The notes beneath the pieces were generated by a model. That model was not told the DNA's origin. It saw only the letters and a program-made list of their open reading frames with translations, and searched no databases. A DNA stretch of 64,000 bases from assembly GCA_958295865.1 (NCBI GenBank), contig CATQHF010000001.1, positions 62,001-126,000 on the forward strand. Direction: 5' to 3'. The stretch comes from an uncultured Dehalococcoidia bacterium (GTDB lineage: Bacteria; Chloroflexota; Dehalococcoidia; Lucifugimonadales; JADFKI01). A program made the position numbers and the translations under genes. This document shows positions 25,345 through 34,329 of this stretch, piece after piece. The first letter of the stretch is position 1. Every line of letters starts with the position of its first letter.

Positions 25345-26553
25345 TTATTCTATGAGTGCTTGGTAGGTGGCTATTTGGAATTGGCGGCGTAGGGGGTAGT
25401 GTGAGCTTGGCATGAATTGGGTTAGGAGGATGGCGATGAGTTCTTCGGCGGGGTCTATCCAGAATACGGTGCTGGCTGCGCCGCCCCATGAGTAGATGCC
25501 ATTGGAGCCGATGATGCCGTGCTGGGCGATGTCCATGACGACGCGGAAGCCGAGTCCGAAGCCGCAGCCTTTTGTGTCGGAGGACATGCTTTGTCCGACG
25601 GCGAAGGGCTTGAGGTCGTCGGTGAGGTGGTTGGAGCGCATCATCTCGACGGTCTTGGGGGCGAGCAGGCGCGCGTCGCCGAGGATGCCGCCGTTGAGGA
25701 GCATTTGGCAGAAGCTCATGTAGTCGGATGCGCTGGATACGAGGCCGCCACCGCCGGAGAAGAGGGTGTGCGGGCGGGTTTGCCTGTTGACCATCGGGTT
25801 GTCGAGGGGCGCGATGCCGCCGTTGACGGAAGCGCCGTACACGGTGGAAAGTCTGTCTAGCTTTTCTTCGGGTACATAGAAGGATGTGTTCCGCATGCCG
25901 AGGGGCGAGAATATCCGCTGTTCCAAGAACTTGTCGAATGGCTTGCCGGCGACGACTTCTACGAGGTAGCCGAGTACATCGGTGGCGTTGCTGTATCGCC
26001 ACTTCGCGCCGGGCTGGCTTATGAGCGGCAGCTTGCCGAGCTTTTCAGCCATCTCTTGCAGGGTGCTGTCGGGGTCGGTGATGTTCGCTTCCCTGTACAT
26101 CTCTTCGACGGGCGAGTCTTGGTGAAAGCCGTAGCTCAAGCCGGATGTGTGGGTAAGCAGGTGGCGTATGGTGATGGGCTGGCGCTGGTCGACGAGGCGC
26201 ATGCCGGTTTCGCTCATGCCGTCATAGACTTTGAGGTGGGCGAGTTCGGGGATGAAGTTGCCGACGGGGTCGTCGAGGGAGAAGCGCCCTTCTTCGTAGA
26301 GCATCATGACGGCGGCGCTGGTGATGGGCTTGCTCATGGAGTAGATGCGAAAGAGGGTGTCGCGCTGGACGGGCGCGCCGCTCTCCAAGTCTAGGACGCC
26401 GTAGGGCTGGAAGTGAAAGGTTTCGTTGCGGCGGGCGAGCATGGTGATTGCGCCCGCTAGTTTGCCTTCGTCTATGTAGGATTGGGCGAAGTCGTTGACG
26501 CGGGTGAGTCGTTGGGATGAGAAGCCGACTGATTCGGGGGATGCGGTGGTCAT
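25345..26553 (-). CDS. Serine hydrolase, beta-lactamase class C / esterase family
   Basis: 402 residues with AAGGAG before the ATG. S72-x-x-K75 (SMSK) is the acylation motif, followed by helix ITSAAVMMLYEEGRFSLDDPVG. The Tyr motif YSNATDVLGYLVE (near residue 187) supplies the second active-site element. Cytosolic (no signal peptide), which favours an EstB-like esterase or D-aminopeptidase rather than a beta-lactamase or penicillin-binding protein. These hydrolases act on ester or amide bonds of varied small molecules; substrate unknown. Isolated between repeat-bearing intergenic regions. Confidence 0.88.
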   Translation of the reverse strand: MTTASPESVGFSSQRLTRVNDFAQSYIDEGKLAGAITMLARRNETFHFQPYGVLDLESGAPVQRDTLFRIYSMSKPITSAAVMMLYEEGRFSLDDPVGNFIPELAHLKVYDGMSETGMRLVDQRQPITIRHLLTHTSGLSYGFHQDSPVEEMYREANITDPDSTLQEMAEKLGKLPLISQPGAKWRYSNATDVLGYLVEVVAGKPFDKFLEQRIFSPLGMRNTSFYVPEEKLDRLSTVYGASVNGGIAPLDNPMVNRQTRPHTLFSGGGGLVSSASDYMSFCQMLLNGGILGDARLLAPKTVEMMRSNHLTDDLKPFAVGQSMSSDTKGCGFGLGFRVVMDIAQHGIIGSNGIYSWGGAASTVFWIDPAEELIAILLTQFMPSSHYPLRRQFQIATYQALIE

Positions 26554-26946
26554 GGGTTGGCGCTCCTTATGGGGGCTATTAGGATGAACTGGATATACGG
26601 GATTTTATCATTCCGTCCTAGGTTGTGTGGACATTTGCGTCATTCCTGTGAAAACGGGAAGCCATGACCTCAGAATGTAGGCACTTTCGCATATTCATAT
26701 TATAGGCTATTTCAAATCTCTGGATTCCTGCCCCTGCTTCCGCAGGGGTGACGTTCTTTCGCAGGAATGACGGGTGAGTTGAGCAGGAATGACGATATGA
26801 AAAGTCGAAATGTCCACAGAACCTAGTTCGTGGTGAAGCCGGTTGAAGGATGGGTGGTTCGACAGGCTCACCACGAACGGGTTTGTTTTGGGTTAGGCGT
26901 GAAGGCGCGTAGTTCGACAAAACTCACCACGAACGGGTTTGTGTGG
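26554..26946. repeat. R7 element and R5 repeats
   Basis: No gene. R7 spans 26618-26826 (209 bp): left end CTAGGTTGTGTGGACATTT, right end GAAATGTCCACAGAACCTAG, inverse with few mismatches. Inside are a CCTGTGAAAACGGG segment and the inverted nested REP (26724-26772). Then R5 occurs: an inverted, degraded piece at 26826, GTTCGACAGGCTCACCACGAA at 26857, and a variant at 26910. A reading frame through this region is entirely repeat sequence. Confidence 0.72.
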
Positions 26947-27840
26947 TCAGGCGACGCCTAGTTGTTGTGCCATTTTGAGCATTGCGCGGGCGGTTTGTTC
27001 GTGGGCAATGTCAACCATGTCGCCGCCGTAGGTTACGGCTGCGCCGCCGGTTTCCCGCATTTGCTCCATGGCGTCCACCAAGCCGCGCCACTCGGCGATT
27101 TCCTCGGGGGTGGGGGTGAATACTTCGTTGACGACTGGCACATGGTAGGGGTGGATGAGGCTCATGCCGTTGTAGCCAAGCCGCTTGAGTTCTTGGGCAT
27201 ACTTTCGCAAGCCGTCTAGGTCGCGGATGTCGAACCAGCCGCCGGATACGGGGAATTGGATGCCCGCGGCGCGCGAGTCTATGAGCACTTTGGAGCGGAT
27301 GAAGAGCGTTTCCATGCCTTCGGGCGTCCACTGGTAGCCGATGGAGCGGGCGGTGTCGCCGCCTTTGCCGCCGCTGCCGCCCATGTGCGCGATACGGTCG
27401 GATGCGGTGGCGATGTCGTAGGCGCTGCGGATGCCCGCTGCCGTCTCTAAGCCGGGGTCTATGAATATCTTGCCGACTTCTGCGCCCGCCTTGCGCTCGA
27501 AGAAGCGCAGCAGTATGTCCACTTCCACGACATCGGCGGGGGATTGGACTTTGGGCAGAGTGATGCCGTAGAGGTTCTTGCCGGTGATTGCCTCCAGGTC
27601 GAAGCCGGTCATGCCGGTTTCCAGCGGGTTGACACGGACGAAGAGGGTTTGCGTCGCACCGATTTCGTCGATCATCTTGGCGACGATTTGGCGGGCGGCG
27701 TCCTTTTCCTGCGGCGGCACGGAGTCTTCAAGGTCGAGGATGAGGGCGTCTGCGCCGTATTTGGGGGCTTTGCGTATCCAGTCTTCTTTGTTGCCGGGGA
27801 CGAAGAGGACTGAGCGGAGGGGCTTTGCGGTGAATTTCAT
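26947..27840 (-). CDS. HpcH/HpaI aldolase / CitE-like CoA-ester lyase
   Basis: 297 residues, ATG after CGGAGC. RSVLFVPGNKEDWIRKAPKYGADALILDLEDSVPPQEK is the standard CitE/malyl-CoA lyase N-terminus; the acidic DLEDSVP binds Mg2+, and TLFVRVNPLETG supplies the substrate Arg. Members cleave malyl-, citramalyl-, citryl-CoA or similar esters (or hydrolyse malyl-CoA). One oddity is the glycine-rich HMGGSGGKGGDTARSIGYQ loop in place of the usual IEDLALDLG-type stretch. With the class III CoA-transferase about 3.5 kb away it may process CoA-activated organic acids (inference). Confidence 0.88.
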   Translation of the reverse strand: MKFTAKPLRSVLFVPGNKEDWIRKAPKYGADALILDLEDSVPPQEKDAARQIVAKMIDEIGATQTLFVRVNPLETGMTGFDLEAITGKNLYGITLPKVQSPADVVEVDILLRFFERKAGAEVGKIFIDPGLETAAGIRSAYDIATASDRIAHMGGSGGKGGDTARSIGYQWTPEGMETLFIRSKVLIDSRAAGIQFPVSGGWFDIRDLDGLRKYAQELKRLGYNGMSLIHPYHVPVVNEVFTPTPEEIAEWRGLVDAMEQMRETGGAAVTYGGDMVDIAHEQTARAMLKMAQQLGVA

Positions 27841-27896
27841 TGATTTGCTCCGTTGGTAGGGTGGTTAGGTATTCAGGCGGTCAGGGTATCAGAATA

Positions 27897-30800
27897 TCAG
27901 TCTTCGCGGAGGCAGGAGGTGCGGTTGGTGGGATACACCAAGTCGATTAGCGCGTTGTGAACATGGTTGTTGACGCACTTGTTGTCGGGATAGACGGTGT
28001 GCCTTGGGTGGGAGGTTTCGAGCAGGTAGCCGTTGCTTAGGGTTTGGGTGACGAGTTCTTCGGATTCGTCAAAGGGCGTTGCGGGGTCGGCGTGGTTGCC
28101 TATGACGAGTATCGGCACGCCACCGCCGTCGAGGGGTATGTCGAGAGGCTGCGGCGCGAATTGGTCGTAGAAGGGGCAGGCGCTGGGGAAATTGGTGTCT
28201 GCCGCCTCTATCAATGGGAACTTTTCTGCTGAGGCGGCGTCGATTACTACGGAGTCGTCCAAGCGAGTGGCGCGGTCTAGTTCGGGTGTCAGCATGAAGT
28301 CGTCTAAGCAGTTGACATGCGCGGTGAAGTTGGCGGCGGTGGGGTCTTCGTCCAGTTGCCGCCTGACGAATTCGAGCAGGATTGTCGGGTCGTCGTTTTC
28401 GTGCAGTTCGTACAGGCTTTGCCATAGGTCGGGCCACTGCGCTTCATTGTACAGGGGAGTAATCACGCCCAAGAATGCGGCATAGGGAACGCCGCCCACT
28501 GCGCTGTTGACCAGATGCAGTTTTTCGGCGGCGCGATAGTAGTAGCCAATTGGGTCGCCTGCGTTGTATATGGGACATCTTGCGCTGTCGCACGCCATCA
28601 GCGCCTGCTGGAGCTGCTCTTCAAAGGGCGCGAGTTCTTCAAGCGCCTGCTCCATGCGCTCCTGCTGCGTGTCGGCTTGGTCAACGGGGTTGTCCGCGCC
28701 GTCGAGGACCATCGCCCTGACCGACTCGGGAAAGAGCGTGGCATACCAGACGCCCAAAGCCGAGCCGTAAGAGTAGCCGAGGTATGAGATTTGCTGCGCC
28801 CCCAGCGCTTTGCGTATTTCGTCCATGTCCCTGGCGACATATTCGCTGTGCAGCAGAGCGCCTATCGCGCCCATGGATTCGATGCACAGGTTGGCGGCCG
28901 CTTCGCCGGCGGCTATCTCGTCGGGCGTGTCTATGTCGCCGTCGATTGACTTGAGCAGCGCGATGCGTTCGCCGGGAGCGCCGCAGGCGAATGAAGGCTC
29001 GGACGCGCCGACGCCGCGCGGGTCGAAGCCGATGATGTCGAAGCGCTCAAGCAGATCGTCGGCGAATGAGAACTCGGAATACTGGACGAGTTCCAAGCCG
29101 CTTCCGCCGGGGCCGCCGGGGTTCACTAACATGTAGCCTATGCGCTCGTCTTGATGGTCGGCGCGGCGGACATTTACGGCGATTTCTATGCTGCCGGCGT
29201 CGGGATTGCGGTAGTCGGCGGGGACTTCTATGAACCCGCACTCCAGAAAGCCTTCGCAAAGACTCCACTTTATCCGCTCGGCTGAAAGTTCGTCCGATGT
29301 GAGCGGACGGTCTATGAACTTTCGAGCGTTCTTGATGCCGGGGTTGTCGGGGTCTAGCTCGACTGCTTTGTGGTAGTCGGCAATCGCCTTGTCGCGGTCG
29401 CCTTCTTCGGCGTAGCCAATTCCGCGCAAGAGGTAGGTGTAAGCGGCTTTCTCCTTGAAATCAAGGGCGTTCGGGAATAGTTCGACTGCTTTGTTGAAGT
29501 CCGCAATCGCGCTGTCGTAGTCGTCCTTGTAGGTGTAGGCAAGCCCGCGATCATAGTAGGCTTCGGCATAGTCTGGATACAGTTCGATTGCCTTGCTGAA
29601 GTCCGCAATCGCCTTGTCGTAATCGTCCTTGACGGTGTAAGCAAGCCCGCGATCGTAGTAGGCGTCGGCATAGTCAGGATCCAGTTCGATTATCTTGCTG
29701 AAGTCCGCAATCGCCTTGTCGTAATCGCCCTTGAAGGTGTAAGCAAACCCGCGCTCATAGTAGGCGTCGGCATAGTCCGGATCCAGTTCGATTATCTTGC
29801 TGAAGTCGGCAATCGCCTTGTCGTAATCGCCCTTGTCGATGTAAGCAAACCCGCGATTGTAGTAGGCATCAACATAGTCCGGATCCAGTTCGATTGCCTT
29901 GTCGAAATCGGCAATCGCCTTGTCGTAATCGTTCGTGAAGGTGTAGAGATTGCCTCGATAAGAGTATGCGCCAGCAACATAGATTGAATTCAGTTCTATC
30001 GCGGTGTTGAAGTCCGCTAGAGCCTTTTCGTCATCAAATTCGAAGTAATGAATCTCTCCTCGAAGATAATAGGCGTCGGCATGCTCAGGGTTTAGTTCGA
30101 TTGCTTTGTTGAAGTCCGCAATCGCGCTGTCGTAATCATCATTAATGTAATGAAGCTCTCCTCGAAGATAATAGGCTTCGGCATGCTCAGGGTTTAGTTC
30201 GATTGCTTTGCTGAAGTCCGCAATCGCGCTGTCGTAATCATCATTGATGTAATGAATCTCTCCCCGAAGATAATGGGCGTCGGCATGCTCAGGGTTCAGA
30301 TCGATTGCTTTGTTGAAGTCCGCAATCGATCTGTCTAAATCGTCCTTGTAGATGTAGGCGCGTCCTCTTTCATAGTAGGCGTCGGCATAGTTGGGGTATA
30401 GCTCGATTGCCTTGTCGTGGTCTGCAATCGCGCTGTCATAGTCGCCTTTCTCATGATAGGCAATTCCCCGCACGAGGTAAGCGCCTGCAACGAGGACATC
30501 AACATCGGCGTTGTTGGGGTCCAGTTCGATGATTCTTTCAAAGTCGGCAATAGCTTCTTCGTAATCGGCAATCGCCTTGTCATAGTCGCCTGCCTCATAA
30601 TACGCAACTCCGCGCAGGGCGTAAGCGTTTGCAACTAGGATATTGGCATCGGCGTTGTTGGGGTCTAGTTCGATGATTTTATCAAGGTCGGCAATAACCC
30701 CGTTGAAATCGGCAATCGCGCTGTCATAGTCGCCTGCTTCATAATACGCAACTCCGCGCAGGGAGTAAGCGCCTGCGCGCAGGACTTCGGTGTCCATGTC

Positions 30801-31232
30801 GTTGGGGTCCAGTTCGAGCGCTCTGTCGAAATCGGCAATCGCCTTGTCGTAGTCGTCCTTGTAGGCGTAGGCGCGTCCTCTTTCATGGTAAGCGTCGGCA
30901 TGCTCCGGGTTCAGTTCTATTGCTTTGTTGAGGTTGTCTATCGCGCTGTCAAAGCCGTCTTCGGCAAGATTATCCAACGCGAGATTGTAGTATGAATCGG
31001 CGGTGGGAGTGGGCGTTGGGGTGTGTGTTGCGGTTGAGACGGACGTGGGAGTTGGGGCGGGCTGCGCGGCGCTTTTCGCCTGCGCGCTCGCGGTGGCGGT
31101 GGCGTTCAAGTCAGCGGCGCTGGCGGAGTCGGACACGGCGGCGGGTTCGGGGGTTGTCGTGTCCCCGCAAGCGATGAGCGTGATGAGCGTCATGACGCAA
31201 ATGACCGCTAGTAAAGCCGTCAAATGTTTCAT
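27897..31232 (-). CDS. Lipoprotein fusing about 15 TPR repeats to an alpha/beta hydrolase (proline-iminopeptidase/TAP-like)
   Basis: 1111 residues. Signal peptide with lipobox LIAC (Cys22), then a Thr/Pro/Ala linker to about residue 78. About fifteen 34-residue TPR units follow, with core AYYxRGxAYxxKxDYDKAIADF and AIELDPxxADAY; units 3 and 4 carry 13-14-residue insertions. From about residue 650 an exported hydrolase domain of the tripeptidyl-aminopeptidase type: oxyanion MLVNPGGPGGSG, nucleophile GYSYG, Asp in GNHADPATPF and His in SHPRHTVYP. It would sit on the outer face of the membrane; the TPR array probably docks partners or substrates. Near-identical units point to recent internal expansion. 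Confidence 0.9.
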   Translation of the reverse strand: MKHLTALLAVICVMTLITLIACGDTTTPEPAAVSDSASAADLNATATASAQAKSAAQPAPTPTSVSTATHTPTPTPTADSYYNLALDNLAEDGFDSAIDNLNKAIELNPEHADAYHERGRAYAYKDDYDKAIADFDRALELDPNDMDTEVLRAGAYSLRGVAYYEAGDYDSAIADFNGVIADLDKIIELDPNNADANILVANAYALRGVAYYEAGDYDKAIADYEEAIADFERIIELDPNNADVDVLVAGAYLVRGIAYHEKGDYDSAIADHDKAIELYPNYADAYYERGRAYIYKDDLDRSIADFNKAIDLNPEHADAHYLRGEIHYINDDYDSAIADFSKAIELNPEHAEAYYLRGELHYINDDYDSAIADFNKAIELNPEHADAYYLRGEIHYFEFDDEKALADFNTAIELNSIYVAGAYSYRGNLYTFTNDYDKAIADFDKAIELDPDYVDAYYNRGFAYIDKGDYDKAIADFSKIIELDPDYADAYYERGFAYTFKGDYDKAIADFSKIIELDPDYADAYYDRGLAYTVKDDYDKAIADFSKAIELYPDYAEAYYDRGLAYTYKDDYDSAIADFNKAVELFPNALDFKEKAAYTYLLRGIGYAEEGDRDKAIADYHKAVELDPDNPGIKNARKFIDRPLTSDELSAERIKWSLCEGFLECGFIEVPADYRNPDAGSIEIAVNVRRADHQDERIGYMLVNPGGPGGSGLELVQYSEFSFADDLLERFDIIGFDPRGVGASEPSFACGAPGERIALLKSIDGDIDTPDEIAAGEAAANLCIESMGAIGALLHSEYVARDMDEIRKALGAQQISYLGYSYGSALGVWYATLFPESVRAMVLDGADNPVDQADTQQERMEQALEELAPFEEQLQQALMACDSARCPIYNAGDPIGYYYRAAEKLHLVNSAVGGVPYAAFLGVITPLYNEAQWPDLWQSLYELHENDDPTILLEFVRRQLDEDPTAANFTAHVNCLDDFMLTPELDRATRLDDSVVIDAASAEKFPLIEAADTNFPSACPFYDQFAPQPLDIPLDGGGVPILVIGNHADPATPFDESEELVTQTLSNGYLLETSHPRHTVYPDNKCVNNHVHNALIDLVYPTNRTSCLRED

Positions 31233-31339
31233 CTATTTGTCCTTTTGGCAGAAATGCGTATCCAATTTGATGTATGGGCGATTGGGCCGGTCGTCCATAC
31301 CGCCGCCGTCACGATATACGCCCGCGCCATGCCGTTCCG

Positions 31340-32566
31340 TTATACCACGCCGTCGGCTTTGAGGGCCGCGATGTCGGCGGGGGTTAGGTTTAGGAGGCCG
31401 GTGTAGATTTCGGTGTTGTGCATGCCTAGTGTGGGCGCGCCGTAGGGTTCGGGTATGCTGCCGTCGGAGAAGATGACGGGGAAGCCGGCGACTATGCCGG
31501 GCACGGGCTCGTCGATCTTGCCATGCCGCATGGGGAGGAGACTGCCTCTGTCCCAGAAGTGGTTGTCGTTGATTGCTTCGTCGACGCCGCGGACTGCGCC
31601 GCTGGGGACGTCGGACGCTTCGAAGCGTTCGAGGGCTTCGGCGCGGGTGAGCTTTTCGACGCGCTTTTGTATTTCTTCGCGCGCCTCGACGACATTGGCG
31701 GTTCGGCTATGGAACTCGGCGAAGCGTGGGTCTTCGGCGAGTTCGGGGGAATCGAGGGCGTTGGCGAGCCTGCGCCACTGGTCATCGCTGGCGGCGGTGA
31801 GGGTGAGTTCGCCGTCGCTGGTGCGGTATAGGCCGGTTGGGCCGCCGCGCGTGGTGTTGCCCATACGCAGGGGCAAGCCCATCTCGACATCGTCCTCCAG
31901 CGTGTCCATGAGCATGATGGAGGTGAGCGTGTCCATCATGGAGACGTCGAGGTATTGCCCTTTGCCGGTGCGCTCTTTGTCGCGCAGGGCTGCCATAATC
32001 GCGTAGCAGGCGAAGAGGGGAGTTACGAGATCGCCGATGTAGAAGCCAACGCGGGTTGGGGGGCCGTCGGGATGGCCGTTAATCTCCATCAAGCCGCTCA
32101 TGCCCTGAATCTGGGGGTCGTGGGCGGGTCTGTCGGCGTACTCGCCGGTCTGCCCGTAGCCGGATATGGAGCAGTAGATGATGGCTGGGTTGACGGCGGC
32201 GACATCGTCGTATCCCAGCCCCATGCGGGTGAGGGAGCCGGGCGCGAGGTTTTCCAGCATGATGTCGGCGGACTTTGCGAGGTCGAGGAACATCTGCCTG
32301 CCGGTGGCATGCTTGAGGTTGAGCGTGACGCTCTTGACGCCTTGGTTGCGCTTTAAGAAGCGGGTGGAGATGTCGTCGGGTGTTTGCTGCTGCGGGTGTT
32401 TGCCCTTGGGACCGATGAAGGGGCCGTTGCCGCGCACGGGGTCGCCTTTGCCTGGCACTTCGACTTTGATGACCTCAGCGCCAAGTCGGGCGAGGTTCAT
32501 GCTTGCGTAGGGGCCTGCGAGGAAGCCGGTGACGGCGAGAACTCGGATGTCGTTTAGGGGCTGCAT
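31340..32566 (-). CDS. CoA-transferase family III (CaiB/BaiF)
   Basis: 408 residues, ATG after GGAGGC. The N-terminus DIRVLAVTGFLAGPYASMNLARLGAEVIKVE with GDPVRG, followed by FLKRNQGVKSVTLNLKHATG, is the family hallmark, and ADRPAHDPQIQGMSGLM holds the Asp that forms the acyl-enzyme anhydride. The enzyme swaps CoA between organic acids, activating them for breakdown. Family paralogues are abundant in SAR202-type genomes. Length is normal. The substrate is not evident; the CitE-like lyase gene lies downstream on the same strand beyond the TPR lipoprotein. Confidence 0.93.
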   Translation of the reverse strand: MQPLNDIRVLAVTGFLAGPYASMNLARLGAEVIKVEVPGKGDPVRGNGPFIGPKGKHPQQQTPDDISTRFLKRNQGVKSVTLNLKHATGRQMFLDLAKSADIMLENLAPGSLTRMGLGYDDVAAVNPAIIYCSISGYGQTGEYADRPAHDPQIQGMSGLMEINGHPDGPPTRVGFYIGDLVTPLFACYAIMAALRDKERTGKGQYLDVSMMDTLTSIMLMDTLEDDVEMGLPLRMGNTTRGGPTGLYRTSDGELTLTAASDDQWRRLANALDSPELAEDPRFAEFHSRTANVVEAREEIQKRVEKLTRAEALERFEASDVPSGAVRGVDEAINDNHFWDRGSLLPMRHGKIDEPVPGIVAGFPVIFSDGSIPEPYGAPTLGMHNTEIYTGLLNLTPADIAALKADGVV

Positions 32567-32616
32567 TGTTGCCTCCGATGGGTTAGTCAGTGTTTCGGTT
32601 GGTGGATATAGTCGGA

Positions 32617-33600
32617 TTAGCGCAGCGCCCAGTATCGCTTATCTTCCGGGGCTGCGCCTTCACCGCCGTTGTCAACGAGGACGACCCTGCCGGAGTCGTT
32701 GTGCGTAACGACGAAGCAGATGTATCCCCTGCGGCCATTATTAGCATCATGGCGCATCCGAGAAAAGTCGCGGTATAGCGCGGTTTCGGGTATGTCGCCG
32801 CAGTGGTCCGTGCCGCCCCATTCGTAGATAGCGCCATTCGGCGGCTCGGCTTGCGCCGTCAATCTGACCTGCGCGTCATAGCCGGTTGTGAGGCTTTCGC
32901 CGTTTCTGACCTGGATGTCAACCAGCAAGTAGTGGTAGCCTCTCGGCGGCCGGTCGTTAAGAGGGTGCCAATCGTCGATCATCGTCCAGGCATCCTCTGC
33001 CCAGACCGCCTCTCGCACTCGCAGGGTAAGCCCGTCGGTGTTGGAGAGCGTGCCTGGCTCCCTGATAGGGAAGGGGATGTCCCATCCGTGTCCGACAGGT
33101 ATGGGGGTTGGAGTGGGCGTAGGCTGCGGCGTCGCGGTGGGTTGGGGCGTGCTAGTGGGTCTAGGAGTTGCGGTCGGCCAAGGTGTGTTCGTAGGTTCGG
33201 GCGTCGAAGTCGGCTCCGGTGTGCTTGTGGGTTCGGGCGTCGAAGTCGGCTCCGGCGTGCTGCTGGGTTCGGGTGTGCGGGTAGGTTCGGGCGTCGCGGT
33301 GGGTTCAGGCGTGCTGGTAGGCGGTTCGGGCGTGGGCGTCGCGGTTGGCTGCGCCTGCACGGTCGCTTGCACACTGACGGCTACCACCGTGGCTACTTCG
33401 ACGGTCGCCTGCACACTGGCGGCTACCACAGTTGCCACTTCGACGGCCGCCTGCGCGCCTGCGGATACGGTCGCCTGTATGTCGGGCGTGTTTGCGGATG
33501 CCTGAGTGGGCGCGGCGGTCGGCCCAGGGTTTGCGGTCTGACCACAGGCGAACAGGAAGAATGCGACGGATGCGACTAGGGATAACGCGAGGGACTTCAC
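32617..33600 (-). CDS. Lipoprotein with Thr/Pro/Glu repeat linker and DUF4352-like C-terminal domain
   Basis: 327 residues from a GTG after AAGGAGAATTAG. Signal peptide with lipobox LFAC (Cys19), a VATVVAxSVQATVE repeat, then about 85 residues of TPEP/TPxPT repeats forming an extended wall- or membrane-spanning stalk. The C-terminal 150 residues (from GHGWDIPFP) read as a beta-sandwich with YHYLLVDIQVRNGESL, similar in pattern to DUF4352 domains that sit outside the cell; this match is by pattern only. The final segment has two cysteines (DHCGDIP, YICFVV) that could form a disulfide. Function unknown. Confidence 0.75.
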   Translation of the reverse strand: MKSLALSLVASVAFFLFACGQTANPGPTAAPTQASANTPDIQATVSAGAQAAVEVATVVAASVQATVEVATVVAVSVQATVQAQPTATPTPEPPTSTPEPTATPEPTRTPEPSSTPEPTSTPEPTSTPEPTSTPEPTNTPWPTATPRPTSTPQPTATPQPTPTPTPIPVGHGWDIPFPIREPGTLSNTDGLTLRVREAVWAEDAWTMIDDWHPLNDRPPRGYHYLLVDIQVRNGESLTTGYDAQVRLTAQAEPPNGAIYEWGGTDHCGDIPETALYRDFSRMRHDANNGRRGYICFVVTHNDSGRVVLVDNGGEGAAPEDKRYWALR

Positions 33601-33703
33601 CTAATTCTCCTTAGTGTAGATGTGCTATGGCATCGAGTAGCGTGTCGGTAGGCATCGTTCTTGCGCCGCGCTTGCGCCGCGGGGGTTGTTCGGCAACGGC
33701 GTT

Positions 33704-34069
33704 TCAGGGCTGCCAAGCGATGTTTAGTTCATGAGCCGCATTCACCAGTCGTCTGTCACGCGCCCACAGCGAGTCATCGCCGGTCAACCAGGTGGCAAAC
33801 AGGATGTGCGCGTCGATGTATCCGATTCCTCTGCCCATCAGTCGGCGGCTTTCGATAAAGTCCAGCACGGCGTCATCATCAGCGACTTGCGCTCTCGGCA
33901 AGTTTGTGAGCAAAGCCATCGTCGTGCTGCGATTGCGGATATTGCCCACTGCCAATTCGCCAATCACCATGGGGTGCATCAACGCTTGTCCCCTGCTTAA
34001 CAGAAATTCAAGTCCGGTATCTTCGCCATGCAGATGGTCTATCCATACGGATGTATCCACCACAATCAT
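33704..34069 (-). CDS. vapC: VapC PIN-domain ribonuclease toxin
   Basis: 121 residues, normal VapC length. Acidic active-site residues: D5 (IVVDTSVWIDHL), E in MVIGELAVGN, D in GIGYIDAHILF and D in LWARDRRLVN. The ATG overlaps the vapB stop by ATGA, so the pair is translationally coupled. The toxin cleaves RNA (tRNA or rRNA in studied cases) and is neutralised by VapB. A duplicated vapB and a decayed vapC fragment lie directly upstream. Confidence 0.93.
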   Translation of the reverse strand: MIVVDTSVWIDHLHGEDTGLEFLLSRGQALMHPMVIGELAVGNIRNRSTTMALLTNLPRAQVADDDAVLDFIESRRLMGRGIGYIDAHILFATWLTGDDSLWARDRRLVNAAHELNIAWQP

Positions 34070-34263
34070 GACGGCTCGCTCCGCCGCCGAGGTATCGGCT
34101 TCAGCTGCGGTTCGCTTCCGCGCAGCTCTATCAACCGCCGCCCGACTTCTACATGAATCAAGGCGCGCAACGCCTCTTTTACCAGAGCTTCATCCTCCGA
34201 TATTCCGGAGTACTCACGGGCTTTTGCCAGCAGTTCGTCGTCGATGTTTAGTGTGGTTCGCAT
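34066..34263 (-). CDS. vapB: VapB antitoxin, paired with intact vapC
   Basis: 65 residues from the ATG at 34263, after GAGGTG. The N-terminus MRTTLNIDDELLAKAREYSG is the DUF2191-type VapB pattern (a short ribbon-helix-helix DNA-binding segment), followed by a helix and a basic tail QLKPIPRRRSEPS. It represses its own promoter and blocks VapC. The sequence is largely the same as the second VapB at 34326-34535, except in the middle helix, where most differences lie. Confidence 0.9.
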   Translation of the reverse strand: MRTTLNIDDELLAKAREYSGISEDEALVKEALRALIHVEVGRRLIELRGSEPQLKPIPRRRSEPS

Positions 34264-34284
34264 GGCGGCAAACACCTCGTTTTT

Positions 34285-34329
34285 AGGCGCTAATATGGTT
34301 TATCCATAGGAGGTATCCGCCATAATCAT
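34285..34329 (-). pseudogene. Decayed vapC remnant downstream of the second vapB
   Basis: On the minus strand, from the ATG at 34329, the sequence reads ATGATTATGGCGGATACC, then TCCTATGGATAAACCAT. This aligns base by base with the start of the intact vapC (ATGATTGTGGTGGATACATC, then CGTATGGATAGACCAT), with one base lost and a stop created, and is then cut off by the neighbouring vapB. The ATGA overlap with vapB is preserved. So the second module lost its toxin. Confidence 0.7.

Noticed and set aside
26618-26920. A reading frame of about 100 codons between the serine hydrolase and the CitE-like gene
   Set aside because: It is entirely R7, REP and R5 repeat sequence.
28510-31000. Open frames on either strand inside the TPR gene
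   Set aside because: They reflect the 102-bp repetitive coding of the TPR units in other frames.
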